Assembly (NCBI GenBank): GCA_015494385.1
Contig: WGBJ01000227.1
Location: forward strand, 1 to 5,331
DNA length: 5,331 bases
Reading direction: 5' to 3'
DNA from: Marinosulfonomonas sp.
GTDB taxonomy: Bacteria; Pseudomonadota; Alphaproteobacteria; Rhodobacterales; Rhodobacteraceae
Under the pieces are notes generated by a model. That model had not been told where the DNA came from, ran no database searches, and saw nothing but the letters and a program-made list of their open reading frames with translations. This document shows, one piece after another, positions 1 through 5,310 of this stretch; within the stretch, counting starts at the first letter, position 1, and each line of letters starts with the position of its first letter. The position numbers and the translations under genes are program-made.

Positions 1-19
1 AGATGTGTATAAGAGACAG
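1..19. other. Tn5 mosaic-end / Nextera library adapter remnant (not genomic)
   Basis: The first 19 bases, AGATGTGTATAAGAGACAG, are identical to the 19-bp hyperactive Tn5 mosaic end carried by Nextera-style tagmentation adapters. It sits exactly at the window edge, abuts a coding region with no transposase or second end, and interrupts the dehydrogenase gene. All of this fits untrimmed adapter at a contig end rather than an inserted transposon. Genomic sequence should be taken to begin at base 20. Confidence 0.96.
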
Positions 20-737
20 GTTTGATCCGCTCCCAATCCAGCGTCTGGTCAAACGCGCTTGCGGTCCATTCCGACAGGCTGGACGGGTCGGTGACACCGG
101 CGGCATGGCCTACGATATTGCCGAATTCACGCCGCTTGGTGCCAAGCATCCCAAGGCCCCACTGCACCTTGGTCATCATATTGGCCACCGATTTCACCGT
201 CAGTTTGGGTGGGGCCGACAGGCCGTTTTTCAGATCCTTGTGCCGCTGGCCCAGCAGTTGCAGATCAACCGTAATCACGATGGCCGAACAATTCGCCGCC
301 CGCGCCCGGTCAAACAGGCGTTTCATGAAATCGTCGTCCTTCAGGGTGTATACCTGAAACCAGAAGGGTTTGGTGGTGTTCTCGGCCACATCCTCGATCG
401 AGCAGATCGACATGGTGGACAGGGTAAAGGGCACGCCGAAATCCTCGGCCGCTTTGGCTGCCTTGATCTCGCCATCGGCGCATTGCATGCCGGTCAGGCC
501 CACGGGGGCCAGCGCGACGGGCATGCTGACATCCTCGCCGATCATCTGCGTTGCGGTGCTGCGGCCCGTCATGTCCACCGCCACCCGCTGGCGCAGGCGG
601 ATTTTGTCAAAGTCCGAGGTGTTCTCGCGGAAAGTCTGTTCTGTCCAGCTGCCGCTTTCGGCGTAGTCGTAAAACATCTTGGGCACACGGCGGCGGTAAA
701 TCTGTTTCAGATCGTCAATATTGGTGATCACGGCCAT
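20..737 (-). CDS. lldD: FMN-dependent alpha-hydroxy-acid dehydrogenase (L-lactate dehydrogenase type), C-terminus missing
   Basis: This is the N-terminal 239 codons of a flavin enzyme that oxidises L-lactate or another 2-hydroxy acid to the 2-oxo acid. It starts MAVITNIDDLKQIYRRR and has the family's (beta/alpha)8 FMN-barrel landmarks: the YDYAESGSW segment (Y25, substrate tyrosine), SMPVALAPVGLTGM (about 71-84, FMN contact), LSTMS (S108), FWFQVYT (Q128, Y130), TVD (T156) and LGQRHKD (R165). These match the conserved glycolate oxidase positions. Family members are about 380 residues, so roughly 140 are missing, including the catalytic Lys, His and Arg of the C-terminal half. The break coincides with adapter sequence and is not evidence of a pseudogene. 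A good ribosome-binding site, AAAGGA (744-749), lies 6 nt before the ATG. The gene lies 85 nt downstream of the methyltransferase on the same strand, with an operator-like repeat in the gap, so it may have its own regulated promoter as well as readthrough. The family is certain; L-lactate as substrate is inferred, and other hydroxy acids are possible. Confidence 0.92.
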
Positions 738-768
738 CGGGCATCCTTTCACGACTCAAACCTGCGCT

Positions 769-793
769 TATTGGTCAAACCTTGTGACCAATA
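769..793. promoter_or_regulatory. 25-bp inverted repeat, candidate operator for the dehydrogenase gene
   Basis: The arms TATTGGTCA (769-777) and TGACCAATA (785-793) are perfect 9-bp inverted repeats around a 7-bp spacer. The site lies 31 nt upstream of the dehydrogenase ATG and 29 nt past the methyltransferase stop. TTGGTC/GACCAA half-sites resemble those of FadR-subfamily GntR regulators, which often control lactate and hydroxy-acid genes (LldR, PdhR), although their spacer is usually shorter. Neither flank has a T-run, so a rho-independent terminator is unlikely. The regulator is not in this window. Confidence 0.6.
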
Positions 794-822
794 CGCCGCA
801 AAACTCAAGCCCAAATCCGACC

Positions 823-2376
823 CTATATCGTTTCGACCCGCCCCGAGTAGACCTGCACGATATGTTCATCGGCTTTGGCGGCCAGTTCGGCAATCTCGCG
901 GGTCTGGTCCTCGTCCAGCACCCCGCCCTCGGGCGCCGCCGCAATCGAGGCCAGCGCGGCATCCCGCGCCGCCTCGAATGCACCGTGCCGTCCCTTGGCC
1001 TCGTAATCATCGCGCCCGTCGCGCTGGAACACCGTGGGGATAAACTGATCACGGCACTGGGCAACCGTATGGTCGCTGTCCAGAAAATGCCCGCCAACCG
1101 CAACCTGCATCATCCCGTCCCAGTTCAGGCTGGCATCATCAATCGCGGGCGCGCGCAGGAACCGCCGCACCATCGCGCCGATTTCATTGTCCAGCACCGC
1201 CTGCACCGGCGAAAACACCGTGGCGCATTCCAACTGCCCCACGCCGCCCAGAATATCGGCCCCCGCCAGCGCCACGTTTTGCATCAGCATCGCCCGTTCC
1301 GCCATCGACTGATGGTCGGCATCCGGCGTGTCCGACCCTGAACCATAGGTGTGTGTCATCATGCCAAAGCTTTTCATCAACTGGATCGCCATATTCGCCG
1401 CCTGCATCGCCTCGACACTGGATTGCAACGCGCTGCCCGTGCGCATCTCCAGCGCGAACATCAGCGGGGTGGCGATCACCGGTGTGCCCGGCGCAAGGAT
1501 ATGCGCCATGGTCATTATCCCCAGAATTTCCGCCGCCGCCATTAGCGCAAGGGACGGCACCGACAGCGGGGCCGTGCCACCGGCGGATGGCAACGAACAC
1601 GCATGGATCGGCACGCCGTATTGACCGGCCTGAATGATCACCTCGGTGTCCATGTATTTGAATTCCAACGGGGTGAAAGAACAGGTGATCACGCTTGTCG
1701 AGGGCCGCGCTCGCAACACATCTTCGCCCCCCGCCGCAATCGCCGCAATCTTCATCAGGTATTCGATGTTTTCCTTTTGATAGGGCTGCATCCAGACGTG
1801 TTTATGGGTGTTTGCGGTGATGGCCGCATAGGCATGGATATCCGCCGTAACCTCGGGCACGCCATGCACAAAGGGGTGGGCGATGAACCCGATCTGGTCC
1901 AGATCATTGGCCACCGCTGCAATTTCGGTCGCCGCCTGCACATCCATGTTGCGATAGCTGGCATCCCGCGGGTCAACATAGCCATGCCCGCCGGTGCCGG
2001 TGCGCAGGATAAAGCCTTTGTCGGGACGTGGCACCTGCATGTCGAATTCCGGTTTGCGCCCTGCAAACAGCGCAGTTTTCGGCGTGGCCGCCAATGCTTC
2101 CTCAACCAGTTCGCGGGGCAAACGGATGCGTCCGGCCTCGGAGCCTTCTGTAGCGCCCGCCTTTAGAAACGCGGCTTTGGCGGCGGGGTGCACCACCATC
2201 ACGCCGTAATCTTCCAGCAATGCGAAAGCGCGGGACTGCATGAATTCGAGCCGGTCGGCATCCAGAAAGCCGAACCCCAGACGGGCAGCAAACACACGGT
2301 CGATGGAAAAAGCATCAGCGGGTTTTACGGATTGCGGCGGAGATTTGCGGCCACGGCGTTTTGGTCTTTGTGTCAT
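823..2376 (-). CDS. MttB-superfamily (trimethylamine methyltransferase-like) methyltransferase, non-pyrrolysine
   Basis: This 517-residue protein belongs to the MttB superfamily, cytoplasmic TIM-barrel enzymes that move a methyl group from a quaternary or tertiary amine to a corrinoid protein. Recognisable segments are LLEDYGVMVVHP (53-64), LRTGTGGHGYVDP (124-136), the SLPSAGGTAPLSVPS loop (261-275), THTYGSGSDTPDADHQS (341-357) and GGHFLDSDHTVAQCR (428-442). The archaeal trimethylamine enzyme has an in-frame amber pyrrolysine codon; this frame has none and ends at a TAG giving a normal family length. It therefore belongs with the pyrrolysine-free homologues, of which characterised members act on glycine betaine, proline betaine or carnitine. 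The exact substrate cannot be read from sequence. The start at 2376 is chosen because AGAAAGG lies 6 nt upstream and the protein begins MTQRPKRRGRKSPP, while the longer frame to 2502 has no ribosome-binding site. No corrinoid protein or reductive activator is in the window, so any partner must be encoded elsewhere. The dehydrogenase follows on the same strand and the Tat/MarR pair diverges upstream. Confidence 0.9.
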   Translation of the reverse strand: MTQRPKRRGRKSPPQSVKPADAFSIDRVFAARLGFGFLDADRLEFMQSRAFALLEDYGVMVVHPAAKAAFLKAGATEGSEAGRIRLPRELVEEALAATPKTALFAGRKPEFDMQVPRPDKGFILRTGTGGHGYVDPRDASYRNMDVQAATEIAAVANDLDQIGFIAHPFVHGVPEVTADIHAYAAITANTHKHVWMQPYQKENIEYLMKIAAIAAGGEDVLRARPSTSVITCSFTPLEFKYMDTEVIIQAGQYGVPIHACSLPSAGGTAPLSVPSLALMAAAEILGIMTMAHILAPGTPVIATPLMFALEMRTGSALQSSVEAMQAANMAIQLMKSFGMMTHTYGSGSDTPDADHQSMAERAMLMQNVALAGADILGGVGQLECATVFSPVQAVLDNEIGAMVRRFLRAPAIDDASLNWDGMMQVAVGGHFLDSDHTVAQCRDQFIPTVFQRDGRDDYEAKGRHGAFEAARDAALASIAAAPEGGVLDEDQTREIAELAAKADEHIVQVYSGRVETI

Positions 2377-2382
2377 GTCATA

Positions 2383-2389
2383 CCTTTCT
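2383..2389 (-). promoter_or_regulatory. Ribosome-binding site that sets the methyltransferase start
   Basis: On the minus strand AGAAAGG lies 6 nt before the ATG at 2376. The upstream in-frame ATG at 2502 has no purine-rich sequence at the right distance and falls inside the operator-like repeats, so this site decides the start. Confidence 0.75.
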
Positions 2390-2465
2390 GAAATACAGAT
2401 TTGATATGGCACACACCGATTTCGCTCACTGCCTGCCGACTTGAGCGGGGTCAGGTTAGCACAGC

Positions 2466-2480
2466 TTGCGTACCACGCAA
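2466..2480. promoter_or_regulatory. 15-bp inverted repeat in the divergent intergenic region
   Basis: TTGCGT (2466-2471) and ACGCAA (2475-2480) form perfect 6-bp arms around ACC. The site is 89 nt upstream of the methyltransferase ATG and about 75 nt upstream of the Tat-protein ATG, so it could serve either direction. It differs from the CGATATCG repeats next to it, so if functional it would bind a different regulator. Two TTGCAT copies (2485-2490, 2497-2502) lie just to its right. Confidence 0.4.
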
Positions 2481-2496
2481 TAGTTTGCATATCAGC

Positions 2497-2525
2497 TTGC
2501 ATTTAGTTCGATATCGCACTATTTA
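2497..2525 (+). promoter_or_regulatory. Predicted sigma-70-type promoter of the Tat-protein/MarR operon
   Basis: TTGCAT (2497-2502) as -35 and TATTTA (2520-2525) as -10 are separated by 17 nt. This predicts a start near 2532 and a leader of about 23 nt that includes the AGGAGG ribosome-binding site. The first operator-like palindrome fills the spacer and the second covers the -10 edge and predicted start, the classical layout for steric repression. The prediction is from consensus matching only. Confidence 0.5.
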
Positions 2526-2540
2526 GTCCGATATCGAACT
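2501..2540. repeat. Two tandem 20-bp repeats, each a near-palindrome: candidate MarR operators
   Basis: ATTTAGTTCGATATCGCACT (2501-2520) is followed immediately by ATTTAGTCCGATATCGAACT (2521-2540), an 18/20 match. Each contains a 16-bp palindrome-like core (2505-2520 and 2525-2540) that differs from the perfect palindrome AGTTCGATATCGAACT by one position, in opposite half-sites. The centres are exactly 20 bp apart, about two helical turns, which would put two dimers on the same DNA face. Length and symmetry fit a MarR-family site, and a MarR gene is the second gene of the operon starting just downstream. Binding by that protein is inferred. Confidence 0.75.
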
Positions 2541-2543
2541 TTT

Positions 2544-2549
2544 AGGAGG
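2544..2549 (+). promoter_or_regulatory. Strong ribosome-binding site of the Tat nitroreductase-like gene
   Basis: AGGAGG is a full Shine-Dalgarno match 5 nt before the ATG at 2555. It supports that start and the complete twin-arginine signal peptide, and begins 4 nt after the second operator-like repeat. Confidence 0.85.
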
Positions 2550-2554
2550 CCGAC

Positions 2555-3661
2555 ATGCCCATAACCAGACGAAAAACACTCGGCTTGATCGGGGGCGGCA
2601 CTATTTTTGCGGCCGCCGCAGGTATCGGCGGATTTGCGGCCACACGAACACCAAAAGCGGCGCTTGCCCCATGGGCCACAGCGGGAACCTATGACGAACC
2701 GCGCATGTTTGCCCTGTCCTATGCCATTCTTGCCCCGAACCCGCACAACCGGCAGCCCTGGCTGGTCGAGCTAAAGGGGGACGACACTGTAATCCTGCAC
2801 CGCGATACCGCGCGCGACCTGCCGCACACCGACCCGTTTCAACGCCAACTGGTCATCGGATTGGGGTGCTTTCTGGAATTGATGACGATTGCCGCTTCCG
2901 AAATAGACTATGCAGTTGATTTGCGGATTTACCCCGAGGGCGAGGCCGGACCCGTGGCGATTGCCACATTCCGAAAGGGCGCGGCAAAAGATCCGCTGTT
3001 TGCCATGATCCCGCACCGGCGGACCTGCCGAAATCCCTATGCCGACACACCGATCCCCGCTGAAGTTGTCGATCAACTGACCGGTTTCGCAACCATCCAG
3101 ACACAGCCCAAACTGGTTGCCGAAATCCGCGCATTGACGTGGGAAGCCGCCAACATCGAGATCCACACCCCTGCAATGCAGCGTGAAAGCGTTGACCTGA
3201 CCCGGTTTGGCAAATCCGAAATCAATGCCAACCCCGACGGAATTACATTGGGTGGCACATTTCTGGAGGGGCTGATGGCGTTTGGCCTGTTAACGCGCGA
3301 AGGTCAGATGAATCCCGAAAGCCGTGAATTTGCGACCTATGTAGACACATATCATAACTGGCTTGCCAACACCCCTGCCTATGCCGTGATCACCAGCACC
3401 GGCAACACCCGTGCGGACCAGATTAACGCAGGTCGCAAATGGGTCAGGCTAAATCTGCAAACAACCGCTCTTGGCCTTTCCTTGCAACCGGTCAGTCAGG
3501 CCCTGCAGGAATATCCCGAAATGTCCAAACAATATGCCACCGCGCACCGTTTGCTTGCCAATCCGGGCGAGACAGTTCAAATGCTGGGCCGGTTGGGCTA
3601 TGGTCCCGATGTGGGCAAAAGCCCGCGCTGGCCGCTAAAAACACGGATGCTTGATGGATAA
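2555..3661 (+). CDS. Tat-exported nitroreductase-family (Acg-type FMN oxidoreductase-like) protein
   Basis: The 368-residue protein opens with a twin-arginine signal: TRRKTLGLIG (R5, R6), then an Ala/Gly-rich hydrophobic stretch to about residue 30. A folded, cofactor-loaded periplasmic protein is therefore predicted. The mature part resembles the large two-lobed nitroreductase relatives of the Acg type: AILAPNPHNRQPWLVEL (about 58-73, N-terminal flavin-site motif), MIPHRRTCRNPYADTPIP (151-168, the HRRT segment) and NAGRKWVRLNLQTTALGLSLQPVSQ (291-315, the usual C-terminal GL..QPVSQ signature). The family binds FMN, but Acg itself may sequester flavin rather than reduce substrates, so enzyme activity and substrate are open. 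AGGAGG lies 5 nt upstream of the ATG. The stop overlaps the MarR gene by 8 nt, so the two should be co-transcribed and translationally coupled. Two operator-like repeats overlap the predicted promoter, suggesting inducible expression controlled by the MarR partner. A role in handling a quinone, nitroaromatic or other electrophile in the periplasm is speculation. Confidence 0.87.
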   Translation: MPITRRKTLGLIGGGTIFAAAAGIGGFAATRTPKAALAPWATAGTYDEPRMFALSYAILAPNPHNRQPWLVELKGDDTVILHRDTARDLPHTDPFQRQLVIGLGCFLELMTIAASEIDYAVDLRIYPEGEAGPVAIATFRKGAAKDPLFAMIPHRRTCRNPYADTPIPAEVVDQLTGFATIQTQPKLVAEIRALTWEAANIEIHTPAMQRESVDLTRFGKSEINANPDGITLGGTFLEGLMAFGLLTREGQMNPESREFATYVDTYHNWLANTPAYAVITSTGNTRADQINAGRKWVRLNLQTTALGLSLQPVSQALQEYPEMSKQYATAHRLLANPGETVQMLGRLGYGPDVGKSPRWPLKTRMLDG

Positions 3662-4103
3662 GAACAATCTGCGCCCCTATTTCGAGCTGTTTACCGAAAT
3701 AGGAATACTGGAGCAGCTTAGCCGAAATGCCCTTGAGGCAAGTCTGCCCGAAGGGATGATCCACGCGCATTTCGCGGTGCTGAACCATCTGGGCCGGGTT
3801 GGCGACGGGCAAACCCCAATCCAGATCGCCAGAGCCTTTCAAACCCCGAAAACCAGCATGACACATACCCTGGCCACATTACAGCAACGCGGGCTGGTTG
3901 AAATGCGCCCCAACCCCCGTGACAAGCGTAGCAAACAGGTCTGGCTTACGGATGCGGGGCGAAAATTGCATATGGAAACGGTCGCCGATTTGGCCGGAGG
4001 GTTTGCTGCAATGATGGACGAGATACCACAGGAAGAGGTCGCCCGGGCCTTGCCGGTTCTTGGCAAAATCCGCGACTATATGGACCGGCAGCGTGATGAG
4101 TAG
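3654..4103 (+). CDS. MarR-family transcriptional regulator
   Basis: The 149-residue protein has MarR winged-helix architecture: dimerisation helices at both ends, a helix-turn-helix at about 53-82 (QTPIQIARAFQTPKTSMTHT, then LATLQQRGLVE) and a basic wing RPNPRDKRSKQVWLT (85-99) with the family's typical Asp-Lys/Arg tip. It contains no cysteine, so it is not a thiol-oxidation sensor like OhrR; a small-molecule ligand is more likely. The ATG at 3654 lies inside the end of the Tat-protein gene (ATGGATAA overlap) with a weak GGA at 3645-3647, implying translational coupling. A TTG at 3651 in the same frame would add one residue and is less likely. It is the last gene of the operon and faces the convergent kinase gene 41 nt away. 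It probably represses its own operon through the tandem sites at 2501-2540 and could also affect the divergent methyltransferase. Family assignment is firm; target and ligand are inferred or unknown. Confidence 0.93.
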   Translation: MDKNNLRPYFELFTEIGILEQLSRNALEASLPEGMIHAHFAVLNHLGRVGDGQTPIQIARAFQTPKTSMTHTLATLQQRGLVEMRPNPRDKRSKQVWLTDAGRKLHMETVADLAGGFAAMMDEIPQEEVARALPVLGKIRDYMDRQRDE

Positions 4104-4144
4104 AAACAGGTCCTATTCGTCCGCCCCCATGAGCAGGCGTTGTT

Positions 4145-5236
4145 TTACCCCGCCTTCTCCATCTCCCACAGTTTTGCGGCCCCGTCATACAGCCGCCGCA
4201 TGATCTGCATTTCCGACACCCCCAGCCGCGCCGAGGGCGAGACATCGACCAACCCGTCCGCGCCTGCGTCCGAGTGTTCGCCCCCTGCCCCGCGCACGGC
4301 CAGGCCAAGGTCTTTGGCGGCATTGGTTACAACCGACAGATCGGTGCCGCCTTTGGTCACCTTGGGCAGTTTCATATGCAGGCTGGCCCGCATCCCTGCG
4401 CCCAGATTGGTCGGACACGAAGCAATCGCGCCGTATTTGTCGGACATGGCGAATTCGGGCAGCAGCCCTTCCAGCACCGTCAGCCCCGTATGAAGGCGGT
4501 CAAACAGCGCGTTCAGGTTGCCACCCGTTTGCATCGCCATAATGCGCAGGTGGTCTTCTTCGCCAACCCAGACCAGAAAATCTTCGGCTTCGGACACATA
4601 CATCCCGCGCCCATAGGGCCAGTCGCCGGAAATACCCGCGACGTTCAGGAACCGGTCGTTGCTCATGTCCTTGAACATCTGGTGGGCAGCAACGCGGCGG
4701 TTGTATTCATCAGGGGTGATTTCATGTGCTGAACCGGGGGTGATCGACAGGTATTGCCCGCCGAAGGCCGGATTTTCGGCCAGTTTGGCAAAAGCATCCG
4801 CCGCAAGGGTTTCAAACGCCACCCGCTGATCCCGGTTCATGGCGCCGGGCAAGGGGAAGGACGCCGCATTACGCGCCACCCGCACCCGCATGGAAACATC
4901 TTTCAGCGCCGGATCAATTGCACCCAGATCACAAGCCGCCTGCGTGGTATCCCAATCATGCGGCTGGGCGATCGGGGTATCATCGGGGATGCCGTGGAAA
5001 TCATGGATCAGCTTGTCAAAGAACGGCGCGAAATCGTCGTAATCCTGCGCGTCCATCGCATAGGCCCCCATCGAGCTGTCGGGGTTGGCAATGCCTGATG
5101 CAATGATTTTCAGCATGCGTTGTTGCAGGGCGGGGTCCAGAGGGCGGAAATATTCCATGTCGAAATGCCGCGCCATCAGGTTGTTCGGACTGGATTGTTT
5201 GATTTTGGCGATCTGGGCGATTGGGTCTTGTTTCAT
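4145..5236 (-). CDS. Phosphagen kinase, arginine kinase-like
   Basis: The 363-residue protein matches the full two-domain phosphagen kinases (usually about 355-360 residues), which reversibly transfer phosphate between ATP and a guanidino compound. The small helical N-domain runs to about residue 90 and includes NPDSSMGAYAMD (51-62), equivalent to the arginine-specificity loop of invertebrate arginine kinase, with D53 and Y59 at the D62 and Y68 positions. The catalytic domain keeps RVR (R117, R119), DRFL (R195, partner of D53), WPYGRG, EEDHLR (E226, E227, R231), CPTNLG (C274), R283 and the flexible loop RGAGGEHSD (R315, E320, H321). Thus every phosphate-binding arginine, both acidic catalytic positions and the reactive cysteine are present by my alignment to Limulus arginine kinase. 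The N-domain argues against McsB protein-arginine kinase, and the loops favour arginine over creatine; taurocyamine or another guanidine is not excluded. Predicted cytosolic, it would buffer ATP through phosphoarginine. AGGGA (5244-5248) lies 7 nt before the ATG. It appears monocistronic within this window and convergent with the MarR gene. Confidence 0.94.
   Translation of the reverse strand: MKQDPIAQIAKIKQSSPNNLMARHFDMEYFRPLDPALQQRMLKIIASGIANPDSSMGAYAMDAQDYDDFAPFFDKLIHDFHGIPDDTPIAQPHDWDTTQAACDLGAIDPALKDVSMRVRVARNAASFPLPGAMNRDQRVAFETLAADAFAKLAENPAFGGQYLSITPGSAHEITPDEYNRRVAAHQMFKDMSNDRFLNVAGISGDWPYGRGMYVSEAEDFLVWVGEEDHLRIMAMQTGGNLNALFDRLHTGLTVLEGLLPEFAMSDKYGAIASCPTNLGAGMRASLHMKLPKVTKGGTDLSVVTNAAKDLGLAVRGAGGEHSDAGADGLVDVSPSARLGVSEMQIMRRLYDGAAKLWEMEKAG
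5085..5107 (+). repeat. Arm B of a 23-bp long-range inverted repeat (inside the kinase gene)
   Basis: On the plus strand this arm reads TTGGCAATGCCTGATGCAAT then GAT. The minus-strand sequence of 5263-5285 is the same at 21 of 23 positions. The arm covers kinase codons for about residues 44-51 (IIASGIAN). In kinase-strand RNA the two differences become G-U pairs, so the arms could pair without a mismatch. Confidence 0.7.
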
Positions 5237-5247
5237 GGTTTGGTCCC

Positions 5248-5259
5248 TATACTCGTATA
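5248..5259. promoter_or_regulatory. 12-bp AT-rich inverted repeat in the kinase leader
   Basis: TATAC (5248-5252) and GTATA (5255-5259) flank TC. It lies 11 nt before the kinase ATG, overlaps the first base of the AGGGA ribosome-binding site and touches the predicted -10. It could be a small operator or simply AT-rich promoter sequence. Confidence 0.35.
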
Positions 5260-5285
5260 TTTATCATTACATCAGGCATCGCCAA
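5258..5285 (-). promoter_or_regulatory. Predicted promoter of the arginine kinase gene
   Basis: On the minus strand TTGGCG (5285-5280) and TAAATA (5263-5258) are 16 nt apart, a fair -35/-10 pair, giving a start near 5250 and a very short leader. The -35 and spacer coincide almost exactly with arm A of the long inverted repeat. Consensus matching is the only support. Confidence 0.4.
5263..5285 (-). repeat. Arm A of the 23-bp long-range inverted repeat (kinase upstream region)
   Basis: The minus strand begins TTGGCGATGCCTGATG and matches the plus-strand arm at 5085-5107 except for two transitions (positions 6 and 17). The arms enclose 155 nt containing the ribosome-binding site, start codon and first 43 codons of the kinase. 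The pairing matters in RNA only if transcription starts upstream of 5285. Otherwise this is a DNA-level duplication of a gene segment in inverted orientation. Confidence 0.7.
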
Positions 5286-5288
5286 GAC

Positions 5289-5310
5289 GCGCCCGACCCT
5301 GGGTGGGCGC
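5289..5310. repeat. GC-rich hairpin-forming inverted repeat upstream of the kinase
   Basis: GCGCCC (5289-5294) pairs with GGGCGC (5305-5310), and inside it ACCC (5296-5299) pairs with GGGT (5301-5304), leaving one bulged G at 5295. Neither strand has a T-run next to it, so it is not a standard intrinsic terminator. It could end transcription of an unseen upstream gene weakly, or be part of a structured leader. No gene is supported in 5311-5331. Confidence 0.5.

Noticed and set aside
1..19. Genuine Tn5 or related transposon end
   Set aside because: There is only the synthetic 19-bp mosaic end at the exact sequence edge, with no transposase, target duplication or opposite end.
805..825. Amber (TAG) readthrough or pyrrolysine at the end of the MttB-like gene
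   Set aside because: The TAG at 823-825 is followed by only five sense codons before a TGA at 805-807, and the length up to TAG is already normal for the family. In pyrrolysine enzymes the amber codon is internal to the barrel.
3..1043. Long plus-strand open frame opposite the dehydrogenase and methyltransferase genes
   Set aside because: It starts inside the adapter, runs antisense to two well-recognised genes, and its product is rich in His, Arg, Pro and Gly with no family resemblance. It is a GC-rich shadow frame, as are the plus-strand frames within 1349-2391.
2377..2502. Extended start of the methyltransferase at 2502
   Set aside because: The extra 42 residues are Cys-rich and unlike the family, have no ribosome-binding site, and begin within the operator-like repeats. 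The ATG at 2376 has AGAAAGG at good spacing.
3651..3653. TTG start for the MarR gene
   Set aside because: It lies directly before an in-frame ATG at 3654, which is the more likely start and gives an almost identical protein.
4104..4144. Bidirectional terminator between the convergent MarR and kinase genes
   Set aside because: I looked for a GC stem followed by a T-run in these 41 nt and found no convincing stem, only a short TTTT near 4143-4146.
4145..5236. McsB-type protein-arginine kinase
   Set aside because: McsB lacks the N-terminal helical substrate domain present here (about residues 1-90) and normally sits in a ctsR-mcsA-mcsB-clpC operon of Firmicutes, which is absent.
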